A DNA stretch of 64,000 nt. Origin: Flavobacterium sp. GTDB lineage: Bacteria; Bacteroidota; Bacteroidia; Flavobacteriales; Flavobacteriaceae. A program made the position numbers and the translations under genes. Below, in pieces: positions 26,868-35,900 of this stretch; within the stretch, counting starts at the first letter, position 1, and each line of letters opens with the position of its first letter. The stretch spans positions 1 to 64,000 of the forward strand of contig NZ_PNNA01000028.1 of NCBI RefSeq assembly GCF_013823965.1, read 5' to 3'. The notes beneath the pieces were generated by a model. It did not search any database. It was not told the DNA's origin and saw only the letters and a list, made by a program, of their open reading frames with translations.

Positions 26868-28049
26868 TTAGTATATTTTTTTGCAAATTAAAACTATTTT
26901 GTTGTCATTTTCATCAGTTGTAAAAAAACAATACCGATTTCCGCCTTCTTTTATTTTCCATTTTTTTCGAATGCTTTCAACCGTGTCGGGAAAATTTCTG
27001 GTGGTGATGTTTAGCTGTTGATTTTCAAGATGCACCTTCATTTCATTTTTATGATATGGAAATGTGTTTTCAATGTCAAAAATCCTTCCTGGAAAAGTCA
27101 CGAGCGTTGAATTCGTGTATAAATGCGAATGTTTGTGCAGTTTATTTAGGTTGTAAAAAGTTCCCACTTCATCAAATCCTCCTGATTTCATTATGGCGCT
27201 GTTGGGTTCGTACAAATACTTTTGGGGCAAACCATAGGTTGCCATTTCAGGTTTTTTGTCCAAAATAAATTCGAAAACATCCCTTTTTTCCTTTACAATA
27301 TTGACCGTTTTTATCTTGATTTCACCGGAATAATCTTTGTGAATTTCCCATAATAATTCCTTTACTTCATTTTCAAGAGCCACGACATGGATGGTCTTTA
27401 CATTTTTGAGTTCGGATAATCCTGCCGAAATATCGAGCAAAGGAGCTGTTTTTATTAGAATGGAATCTGAATATTGAAACAACAAATCAAGATGTTCGGG
27501 AACATTGGGCAAACAATCTTGGAGCATGAAAACTTTGCCTTTGGCATTGTTTCTTCGAGAAGGATCAATATAAATCCAATCCAATTTGGTGTTTAATTGG
27601 GTTAAAATTTCTAAACTATCTCCCGAATGGCAAGAGATATTTTTTACCTCCAGTTTTTCGAAATTATGTTTTACAATATCAGAGAGTTCTTGATTTATTT
27701 CGCAATGCGCCACAACTTTCATTTTTTTTGCAAAATAAAAATCATCAACTCCAAAACCTCCAGTCAAATCAATTAGGCTTTCGCCGAAAACGATGGTGTT
27801 TTTATAGGAAGCCGTCTTTTCGGATGAGGTTTGTTCGACAGAAATTTTGCTTGGATAAATAATGTTTTCTGCTGCAAACCAACTCGGCAATTTGAGTTTT
27901 GCTTTTGTTTTGGCTTCAATTTGGCTCAAGATGGAAATCCATTCCACTTCAGGAAACGGATTTTTTTGTAGGGCTAATTTCGAGATGGTTTCATCAATAT
28001 TGGCATTGATAAATTTTTGAATTTCAGGATTTAGCAGGTTTAAATCCAA
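26868..28049 (-). CDS. SAM-dependent methyltransferase with THUMP-like C-terminal domain
   Basis: Likely an RNA methyltransferase. The 393-residue product shows the class I SAM-binding motif DLTGGFGVDDFYFA (about 94-107), an acidic motif with HCEIN, and the catalytic-loop-like YIDPSRR near 165. The C-terminal region resembles the THUMP-like domain found in this Bacteroidota family. Target is unknown. It lies 2 bases downstream of the PerM-like gene and is probably translationally coupled. Confidence 0.78.
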   Translation of the reverse strand: MDLNLLNPEIQKFINANIDETISKLALQKNPFPEVEWISILSQIEAKTKAKLKLPSWFAAENIIYPSKISVEQTSSEKTASYKNTIVFGESLIDLTGGFGVDDFYFAKKMKVVAHCEINQELSDIVKHNFEKLEVKNISCHSGDSLEILTQLNTKLDWIYIDPSRRNNAKGKVFMLQDCLPNVPEHLDLLFQYSDSILIKTAPLLDISAGLSELKNVKTIHVVALENEVKELLWEIHKDYSGEIKIKTVNIVKEKRDVFEFILDKKPEMATYGLPQKYLYEPNSAIMKSGGFDEVGTFYNLNKLHKHSHLYTNSTLVTFPGRIFDIENTFPYHKNEMKVHLENQQLNITTRNFPDTVESIRKKWKIKEGGNRYCFFTTDENDNKIVLICKKIY

Positions 28050-28051
28050 AA

Positions 28052-29143
28052 TTATATGTTTTTTGTTAGTAGTTTTATTACTGCATTTTCAGGGAAAAAT
28101 TCTTTTCCTATTACTTTTAGGATTGTGTACAAGGGAACGGCTATGACCATTCCTAAAATTCCGGACAGAAAACCTGCAATCAAGATAACCAGAAATATCT
28201 CCAATGGATGTGAGCTGACACTTTTGGAAAAAATAAGCGGTTGCGAGAGGTTGTTGTCAATGATTTGCACAATCCAAAATCCTATCAAAACGTAGATGGT
28301 GGTAGGTAAAATTTCGGTTTGAAAATCACTCCCCAAGTTGCTCAACATCGTTAAAATTGCTGCCAAAACCGAAGCAATCAATGGACCAATGTATGGCACA
28401 ATATTCAAAACGGCACACAAAAAGGCGATTATGAACATATTTGGAATGCCAAAAATTAACAATACAATCAGGTACAAAAGGAAGACGATAAACAATTGAA
28501 GCAGCAACCCAATAAAATAGCGGGAAAGCAGGTGATTTATTTTGTGCACAGAGTTTAAAATTTTGTCTTCTTGACTGTCTGGAATCAATTTTTTGGCTCC
28601 TTCGATAAATAGCAAGCTGTCTTTCAGAAAGAAAAAAGTAATAAATAATACCGAAGCAAGGCCAATTCCGAAGCTACTTATGGTGCCCAAGACGATATTT
28701 AAAAAATCAGGAATAAAATTGAAATTAATTTTTGAAGTTATATTGGCTTCCTTGATGACTTTCTCAGAATCAATATGATGACTTTCTAAAAAAACGGAAG
28801 TTTGGTTTAATAATTCGGTTATGTTTTTTTCAATTTCCGCCGTTTTCAACAGGGATAAATTTTCCCCTTGAGACGATATCAATGGGATAAACATCAAGAC
28901 AAAACCAGTAATAAACAGTACAAAAATAAAAAGTGTCGCAATTGTCGCCAACGTATGCTTGAATTTAAGCCTTTTTTTAAAGAAATCAAGTATTGGATTT
29001 CCTATCAACGTGAGGATTAAGGCTACAATAAGATAGATTACAATGGACTGGATTAAATACAAGAAATACATGCAAACCACCACCAAAACTAGAAGACCTA
29101 TCGCTCTTAAAATCCCGTTTGCTATTATTTTTGAAGTTATCAT
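28052..29143 (-). CDS. AI-2E family transporter (PerM type)
   Basis: A 363-residue inner-membrane protein with several hydrophobic helices at the N-terminus (LVLVVVCMYFLYLIQSIVIY, LATIATLFIFVLFITGFVL), a soluble middle segment, and four more helices at the end including FLCAVLNIVPYIGPLIASVLA, the family hallmark (the NIVPYIGP motif). Family members export small molecules or act as permeases, sometimes called AI-2 exporters; the substrate here is not known. First gene of a three-gene minus-strand operon. Confidence 0.88.
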   Translation of the reverse strand: MITSKIIANGILRAIGLLVLVVVCMYFLYLIQSIVIYLIVALILTLIGNPILDFFKKRLKFKHTLATIATLFIFVLFITGFVLMFIPLISSQGENLSLLKTAEIEKNITELLNQTSVFLESHHIDSEKVIKEANITSKINFNFIPDFLNIVLGTISSFGIGLASVLFITFFFLKDSLLFIEGAKKLIPDSQEDKILNSVHKINHLLSRYFIGLLLQLFIVFLLYLIVLLIFGIPNMFIIAFLCAVLNIVPYIGPLIASVLAAILTMLSNLGSDFQTEILPTTIYVLIGFWIVQIIDNNLSQPLIFSKSVSSHPLEIFLVILIAGFLSGILGMVIAVPLYTILKVIGKEFFPENAVIKLLTKNI

Positions 29144-29170
29144 TTGTATTTTTTAGTGGATAAAGATAAA

Positions 29171-29197
29171 AAAACTCGCTAACAAGTAGCGAGTTTT
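29171..29197 (-). terminator. Rho-independent terminator after the M43 protease gene
   Basis: AAAACTCGCTA pairs with TAGCGAGTTTT with a 5-base loop; it ends the minus-strand M43 transcript and precedes the PerM gene. Confidence 0.7.
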
Positions 29198-29219
29198 GTA
29201 TGTTAAAAACAGAAAGAAA

Positions 29220-30179
29220 TTATATTCCGAAAGCTGCTCTTGCTCCACCAGAAACAAATAAGGCAGACATTCTTGATTTTTGGCCTAGAGTAAACATGTA
29301 CATTCCTCTATCGTCAGTATAATCCATGTAGTTCATTGTCATTTCTACTGGAGTTCCAGGACAAGTGCTGTAATGAGGATAAGTTGGAACACCATAATTT
29401 GCAGTATTGTGTGTTGGTGTGTCAGCAACCAAATCACTTCCACAAGTGGCATCACCCCAAATATGACGAAGATTCATCCAGTGACCAATTTCGTGAGAAG
29501 CCGTTCTTCCTAAATTGTATGGATAAGCTGAACCTGAATCAGGTGTCACACCAACATATTTAGAATCACAAACAACTCCGTCTGTTGCCAATGAACCTCC
29601 AGGAAATTGTGCGTAACCCAAAATTCCACCACCGATTGTACAAACCCAAAGATTAAGATTTGTAGATGGCGAAGTAGGGTCTAATCCTCCTTGTTTAGTT
29701 TTTTTCATTGCATCTCTAGTTCCCCAAGATGTTTTAGTAGTTGCTTTTCTGTTGATTTTAACAAGTTCAAAAGTTATGTCAACATTAGCAGCCACTCCAG
29801 AAAATAAAGCAGGAATACTTCCAAAATCAGAATTTGTAGCAGTAAAATCTTTATTCAATACATCAATTTGCGATTGTATTTGGGCATCAGAAATGTTTTC
29901 TGCAGCAGTTTTGTACAAAACATTTACTACAACCGGAATTACAATTTTACCATTTACTAATCGGCTATTTGATAATTGTGCTTTTTGTGTAAAAGCTTCT
30001 ATTTGGTTCATGCGTATGGCCAATGATGGATCGGCTGCCAATTGCGCTTCAAGAACTTCTTGTGAGGCACAACCTCTATGAGCAATGGCAGTAGTTGTTG
30101 GAGCAGTGGTATCAGTTGCTTCGTTTTGACAAGCAAAAAGCATCAGGATTACAGATGCCGATAAAAGGATTTTTTTCAT
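29220..30179 (-). CDS. M43 family zinc metalloprotease (pappalysin-like), lipoprotein
   Basis: A secreted metallopeptidase of the metzincin group. The 319-residue product begins MKKILLSASVILMLFACQNE, a lipoprotein signal with Cys17; the longer open frame starts inside the promoter. The zinc motif HEIGHWMNLRHIWGD (HExxHxxxxxH) is followed by NYMDYTDD, the Met-turn region, and YMFTLGQKSRM. Length suits small M43B peptidases. It has its own -7 box (30234-30241) and terminator, so it is a single-gene unit. Substrate unknown. Confidence 0.9.
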   Translation of the reverse strand: MKKILLSASVILMLFACQNEATDTTAPTTTAIAHRGCASQEVLEAQLAADPSLAIRMNQIEAFTQKAQLSNSRLVNGKIVIPVVVNVLYKTAAENISDAQIQSQIDVLNKDFTATNSDFGSIPALFSGVAANVDITFELVKINRKATTKTSWGTRDAMKKTKQGGLDPTSPSTNLNLWVCTIGGGILGYAQFPGGSLATDGVVCDSKYVGVTPDSGSAYPYNLGRTASHEIGHWMNLRHIWGDATCGSDLVADTPTHNTANYGVPTYPHYSTCPGTPVEMTMNYMDYTDDRGMYMFTLGQKSRMSALFVSGGARAAFGI

Positions 30180-30233
30180 AATAATAGATGTTAAATAATA
30201 ATGGTTTAGGTTAATAAGTTGACAATTATATAA

Positions 30234-30241
30234 CAAATTTA
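30234..30241 (-). promoter_or_regulatory. Promoter -7 box for the M43 protease gene
   Basis: Reads TAAATTTG on the minus strand; supports the start at 30179, with a leader of roughly 50 bases. Confidence 0.55.
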
Positions 30242-30404
30242 TTAAAATAGCAATTTTTTTTAAAAAATTAGTTACTGTAACGTTATCGCTTTTTCTAGGC
30301 CAAAAAAAGAATAGTGCAATAAAAAATATAGTTTATGAAAGTAATATGTTCGTTGCCAAAACGTAAAAATGATTTTAGAAACGCAAACAGGACGTCAAGT
30401 CAAA

Positions 30405-31043
30405 CTAATTATTAAAAATGTAATTCATAATGTTGGCTCCCATTTTTAGGGCTTTTTCACGAACTCCAATCGGGTCGTTGTGCACTTCGGGGTCTTCCCA
30501 ACCATCACCCAAATCACATTCGAAAGTATAAAGCAGTACCAATCGATTGGCTATAAAAATCCCAAAAGCTTGCGGGCGTTTGCCATCGTGTTCGTGAATT
30601 TTTGGTAATCCACTTGAAAAAAGATACGGTTTTTGAAAAATTTGATGATTGGCAGGAATTTCGACCAAATCGTTATTGGGGAATATTTTTTTTATTTCTT
30701 TTCTAATATATTGATCCATTCCAAAATTATCGTCAATATGAAGAAAACCTCCCGAAGTCATGTAATTTCTCAAATTGCTGACATCGGCATCACTAAAAAC
30801 CACGTTTCCGTGTCCAGTTATGTGCACAAAAGGATAGGAAAATAAATCGGGACTGCTTGGTTCTACCGTTGCAGGTTTGGTTTTTATTTTGGTGTTGATG
30901 TTTTGATTGCAATATTTAATCAAATTGGGCAAAGAAGTTGGATTTGCATACCAATCGCCACCTCCGCTGTATTTTACCAAAGCAATTTCTTGGGAAAATG
31001 ACGAAAAAGACAACAAAAGGAACAAGAAATATACTTTTTTCAT
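30405..31043 (-). CDS. DUF4159 domain-containing exported protein
   Basis: A 212-residue product with a signal peptide MKKVYFLFLLLSFSSFSQE followed by the DUF4159 fold: VKYSGGGDWYANPTSLPNL, VHITGHGNVVFSDADVSNL, GGFLHIDDNFGMDQY and IPANHQIFQKPYLF. DUF4159 proteins resemble a glutamine-amidotransferase-like flavodoxin fold and are of unknown role. An alternative ATG at 31049 adds two residues. It is the last gene of a minus-strand run with tsaD and rsmE. Confidence 0.82.
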   Translation of the reverse strand: MKKVYFLFLLLSFSSFSQEIALVKYSGGGDWYANPTSLPNLIKYCNQNINTKIKTKPATVEPSSPDLFSYPFVHITGHGNVVFSDADVSNLRNYMTSGGFLHIDDNFGMDQYIRKEIKKIFPNNDLVEIPANHQIFQKPYLFSSGLPKIHEHDGKRPQAFGIFIANRLVLLYTFECDLGDGWEDPEVHNDPIGVREKALKMGANIMNYIFNN

Positions 31044-31112
31044 AAACATCTGAAATGCTGCGCCAGTTCGCTGTCGCTCGGGTCAAAATTCGTTAATCTG
31101 AAATCTCCAATC

Positions 31113-31820
31113 TTAATTTTCATTCACAAAAACCACACTATGGCAAGCCACAACAGCAGCCGTTTCTGTTCTCAATCTGGTGTTTCCCAAAGATACCGGA
31201 ACATACTTGTTTTCAAGTGCCAATGCAATTTCTTTTTCCGAAAAATCGCCTTCGGGACCAATGAGCAAGGTGACATTTTCGTTTGGTTTCAAAACTGATT
31301 TCAATGTTTTTTTGTCCGTTTTCTCGCAATGGGCAATCAATTGCAAACCTTTGTTTTCGTGCTTTATAAATTCTTTGAAAGTTTTGGCTTCATTCAGTTT
31401 TGGAAGAAACAACGCGTTGGATTGTTTCACTGCTGTCAATATAATTTTATCAAATCTTTCTTTATTGACCACTTTTCGTTCGGAGCGGTCGCAAATAATG
31501 GGCGTGATTTCGTGAATGCCAATTTCGGTGGCCTTTTCCAAAAACCATTCGAAACGATCGTTCATTTTTGTGGGTGCAACCGCCATGTGCAACTTGAATT
31601 TTGAAGGTTCAGCCTTTTCGACAGACAAAATTTTTACGGTACATTTATTGTCTGATGCCAGTGTAATTTCGGTTTCGAACAAGAATCCCAAACCATTGGT
31701 TACATAAAGAATGTCAGTGTCTTTTTTTCGTAAAACTTTGATGATGTGTTTGCTTTCTTCTTTGTCAAAAGAAAAGCTTTCAGTAGTTTCGTCGATATTT
31801 GGATTGTAAAATAATTGCAT
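31113..31820 (-). CDS. rsmE: 16S rRNA (uracil-1498-N3)-methyltransferase
   Basis: Methylates U1498 of 16S rRNA. The 235-residue product has an N-terminal PUA-like domain (MQLFYNPNIDE, HIIKVLRKKD) and a SPOUT-type methyltransferase domain with the knot motifs MAVAPTKMNDRFEWFLEKATEIGI, LLIGPEGDFSEKEI and SLGNTRLRTETAAV. Its start is 2 bases after the tsaD stop, so the two are probably co-transcribed. Confidence 0.94.
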   Translation of the reverse strand: MQLFYNPNIDETTESFSFDKEESKHIIKVLRKKDTDILYVTNGLGFLFETEITLASDNKCTVKILSVEKAEPSKFKLHMAVAPTKMNDRFEWFLEKATEIGIHEITPIICDRSERKVVNKERFDKIILTAVKQSNALFLPKLNEAKTFKEFIKHENKGLQLIAHCEKTDKKTLKSVLKPNENVTLLIGPEGDFSEKEIALALENKYVPVSLGNTRLRTETAAVVACHSVVFVNEN

Positions 31821-31822
31821 GG

Positions 31823-32845
31823 TTAGAATTGAATTCGTGCTTTGGAAACAACTGCAGCAGTTTCGAAATTTTGGGATAAAAACTTTTGATAACCCACAAT
31901 TCCTATCATGGCGGCATTATCGGTGGTGTATTCAAATTTTGGAATAAAAGTCTTCCAGCCGTATTTTTGTTCAGCTTCTTTTAAAGTATTTCGAATTCCG
32001 GAATTGGCCGAAACACCTCCGCCAATGGCGATTTGTTTGATTCCGGTTTCTTTTACCGCCAATTTTAATTTATCCATCAAAATTTCGATAATGGTATGTT
32101 GGATGGAAGCACAAACGTCGTTCAGATTTTCCTCAACAAAATTCGAGTTTTCCAGTTTTTTCTTTTGGACAAAATATAAAATCGCCGTTTTCAAACCCGA
32201 AAAACTGAAGTCTAATCCGGGAACTTTTGGTTTGGTAAAAGCAAAGGCTTTCGGGTTTCCAAGTTGTGCATATTTATCGACTAATGGGCCGCCAGGATAA
32301 GGAAGTCCCAGTATTTTGGCGCTTTTGTCAAAAGCTTCTCCCACGGCATCATCAGTGGTTTCGCCAATGATTTCCATATTGAAAAAGTGGTTTACTTTCA
32401 CGATTTGGGTATGTCCGCCAGAAATGGTTAATGCCAAAAATGGAAATGTTGGTTTGTCAAATCCTTCCTCATCGATAAAATGGGCTAAAATATGTGCCTG
32501 CATGTGGTTTACGGCAATCAGGGGAATTTGCAATGCCAATGCCAAGGATTTGGCAAAGGAGCTTCCCACCAGAAGTGAACCCATCAAACCAGGTCCTTGG
32601 GTAAATGCAATTGCAGAAAGTTGTTCTTTTTTTATATTTGCTTTGCGCAAAGCAGCATCAATGACCGGAACAATGTTTTGTTGGTGTGCACGCGAAGCCA
32701 GTTCAGGAACCACGCCGCCATATTGGTTGTGAATCAGTTGGTTGGCGACAACATTTGACAAGACTTTGTCGTTATGTAAAACCGCTGCGGCCGTGTCATC
32801 GCAGGAACTTTCGATGGCGAGAATAAAAACCTCGGGATTTTGCAT
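31823..32845 (-). CDS. tsaD: tRNA N6-adenosine threonylcarbamoyltransferase
   Basis: Catalyses the final transfer step of t6A formation at A37 of ANN-decoding tRNAs, with TsaB and TsaE. The start MQNPEVFILAIESSCDDTAAAVL at 32845 is standard; the longer open frame upstream overlaps the divergent TamB gene and was rejected. Conserved: NHMQAHILAHF (iron/zinc-binding histidines), GGHTQIVKV, GGPLVDKYA, IGGGVSANSGIR and FTTDNAAMIG style YTTDNAAMIG. 340 residues is normal. Essential gene in most bacteria. Confidence 0.95.
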   Translation of the reverse strand: MQNPEVFILAIESSCDDTAAAVLHNDKVLSNVVANQLIHNQYGGVVPELASRAHQQNIVPVIDAALRKANIKKEQLSAIAFTQGPGLMGSLLVGSSFAKSLALALQIPLIAVNHMQAHILAHFIDEEGFDKPTFPFLALTISGGHTQIVKVNHFFNMEIIGETTDDAVGEAFDKSAKILGLPYPGGPLVDKYAQLGNPKAFAFTKPKVPGLDFSFSGLKTAILYFVQKKKLENSNFVEENLNDVCASIQHTIIEILMDKLKLAVKETGIKQIAIGGGVSANSGIRNTLKEAEQKYGWKTFIPKFEYTTDNAAMIGIVGYQKFLSQNFETAAVVSKARIQF

Positions 32846-32954
32846 AAAAAGGCGTAATTTTTGAATTATATTTGACAAATTTAAAACATTAATAGGTATC
32901 AAAAAACTTAAAAAAATAGTATTTCGTTCTATCCTTGGACTTATCCTGCTATTA

Positions 32955-35900
32955 TTGGTACTTGGCATTGCCTTAACATTGCCTTTTGTCCAGACTAAAA
33001 TAGGTCATTACGTTACCAATTCCCTCAACGAACAATTCAAGATTAATATCAATGTGGAGCAGGTTTCTTTTACTGTTTTCGGAGGTGTCAAGCTTAAAAA
33101 AGTATTGATCCTGGACCATCATAAAGACACCCTGATTTATGTTAACAGGATTAAAACTAATATTTTAGACTGGAATAAGTTGTTGAAAGTTGATTTGATT
33201 TTTGGTGATGTTGCTTTGGACGGGGTATATTTTAACATGAAAACCTACAAAAAAGAAAAGCTGTCCAATCTTGATAAATTTGTTGCGGCATTCGATACTG
33301 GAAAACCACCTTCCAAAGAACATTTTTTGTTGACGGCTACCAAAGTGAAAATTTCCAACGGCCATTATAGTTTGATTGACGAAAACAGGGAAAATCCCAA
33401 AGATGTTGACTTCACGAAGATTAATTTAGCCGCAACGGCCTTAAAAATATATGGGCCAGAAGTGACCACGACCATCAACAGTTTGTCTTTTCAGGATCAT
33501 CGAGGAATATTTGTCGAGGATTTGAGCACAAAATTCAGCTATACCACAAAGCACATCAAACTGGAAAATCTTGATTTGTTGACCAAGGAATCCAAGTTGA
33601 AAGGGGAGGTTGTAATGAATTATGAAATTGAAGATTTTGCCCATTTTACGGATAAAGTAGAATTTGACATACAAATGGATAAGGCTTCCTTGGCTTCTAA
33701 TGACATTCGCTGTTTTTATAATGAATTGGGGAAAAACCAACTTTTTAAAATCAAGGGAAGAATAAAAGGTCCTTTGAACAATTTGGTGTTGACAAACTTA
33801 AAATTGGTCGATTCAAAAAAATCCCAAATAATAGGAACAATACACTTCAAAAATCTTTTTCCAAGCAAAGGGAAAACATTTTACATGAACGGAAATTTTG
33901 CCAAACTTTCTACCAGTTATGATGATCTTGTTACGGTTTTGCCTAATGTTTTGGGCAAAAGACTGCCCATTATCTTGAAAAAACTGGGTACTGTCAATTT
34001 AGTTGGCGATGCACAGGTGACTACCACTTCACTGGATGCCAGTTTTGCCATGGGAACACAGTTGGGGAAAGTAAATTCTGATTTGAGCATTGAAAACATA
34101 CATTTGTCCGACAAAGCAACTTATGCGGGAAACATTGTTTTGGAAAACTTTGATATAGGGACCTTATTGGACAGAAAAGATGTTGGAAAAGCAAGTTTGA
34201 ATCTCGACGTAGATGGGATTGGTTTTTCTGAAAAGTATTTGAATACTTCTTTGAAAGGCGATATTAGCCAAATTAATTACAACAATTATACTTACAGCAA
34301 TGTAGTTCTCAATGGGAATTTTAACAAGGGACTTTATAAAGGCCAAGTTTCGGTAAACGATTCTAATTTGAGCTTGAACTTTGATGGGCTGGTAGATTTA
34401 AGTAAAAAAGAAAGTAGATATGATTTTCATGTCAAGGTTGACAATGCCGATTTGTATAAATTAAAATTTATCAAAGACACCATTTCCCGATTTAAAGGAG
34501 ACATCGTGTTGCAAGTTTCAGGAAATTCCATAGACAATCTCAAAGGGGATGTGTTTATCAACAAAACGGTCTATAAAAATGTAAAAGCAACCTATGTTTT
34601 TGACGACTTTTACATTAATTCCACTTTTGACCAAAATCGTGTGAGAACCATTACCGTGAATTCTCCCGACATAGTCCAAGGAGAAATTGTTGGAAAATAC
34701 GAATTCAACCAGCTTAAAAATTTGGTAAAAAATTCATTGGGAAGTCTTTATACCAATTACAGGCCGGTCAAGGTGAAAAAAGGCCAATTTTTAAAATTTA
34801 ATTTTTCTATTTACAATAAAATAATCGAAATCTTTTATCCGGAAATTTCTATTGGCACGAACACTGTGGTGAAGGGAAACATCAGCTCGGACAACCAAGA
34901 ATTCAAACTTAATTTTAACTCTCCAAAAATCACGGCTTCGACCAATACATTTGATAATATTAGAATCAAGATTGACAACAAGAATCCGCTTTATAATGCT
35001 TTTATTGAATTGGACAGCATCAAAACCAAGTATTACAAAATACGGGATTTTAGTTTGATAAACGTGACCATGAAAGACACTTTGTTCTTTCGATCCGAGT
35101 TTAAAGGAGGTTCAAGAGGTCAGGATTATTTTAATTTGAACTTGTATCACACCATCAATAAAGACAACAACAATGTTGTTGGATTGAATAAATCCGAAAT
35201 TAAGCTTAAGGATTATTTGTGGTTTTTGAATGAAAACGAAACGCCAAACAATCAAATTGTATTTGACAAATCCTTCGAAAATTTCAATTTCGATAATATA
35301 ATAATGTCTCATGAAAACCAGGAAATCACCTTTATGGGTGATATTAAAGGCGCTACATACAAGGACTTAAAAGTAAGTTTTAAAGATGTCGACTTGAATC
35401 AAATCACGCCAGCCGATCCCAAATTTGTCTTTAACGGGAATGTCAATGCCATCGTGAATTACAAACAAAACAATGCTGTTTATCAAATTCCGGCTTCCAT
35501 ACAAATTGATCATTTGAACATCAACAAAACCGATTTGGGCAATTTGAATTTTGATATTTCCGGAGACGAAAATTTAAAAAAATTCACTTTAGATGCCAAT
35601 ATCGAAAACAAAAACGTGGAATCTTTCAATGCCAATGGAAGTTTTGAAATAGTTGACAAACAAACGATATTGGACTTGAATTTAAAACTGGACAAATTTA
35701 ATTTGGGAGTTTTGAGTTCGCTGGGAGGCGAAGTGTTGTCCAATATCCGTGGATTTGCATCTGGAAATGCCAGTATAGCAGGAAATTTTAACAAGCCAGA
35801 AATCAACGGACGACTTTATGTGGATAATGCCGGTATGACGATTCCGTATCTAAATGTGGATTATTCGTTAAATGAAAGAACTATTGTTGATTTAGCCGAT

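Noticed and set aside
32846-32968. N-terminal extension of TsaD
   Set aside because: Homologues start at the MQNPEV-type methionine and the extension overlaps the divergent TamB gene.
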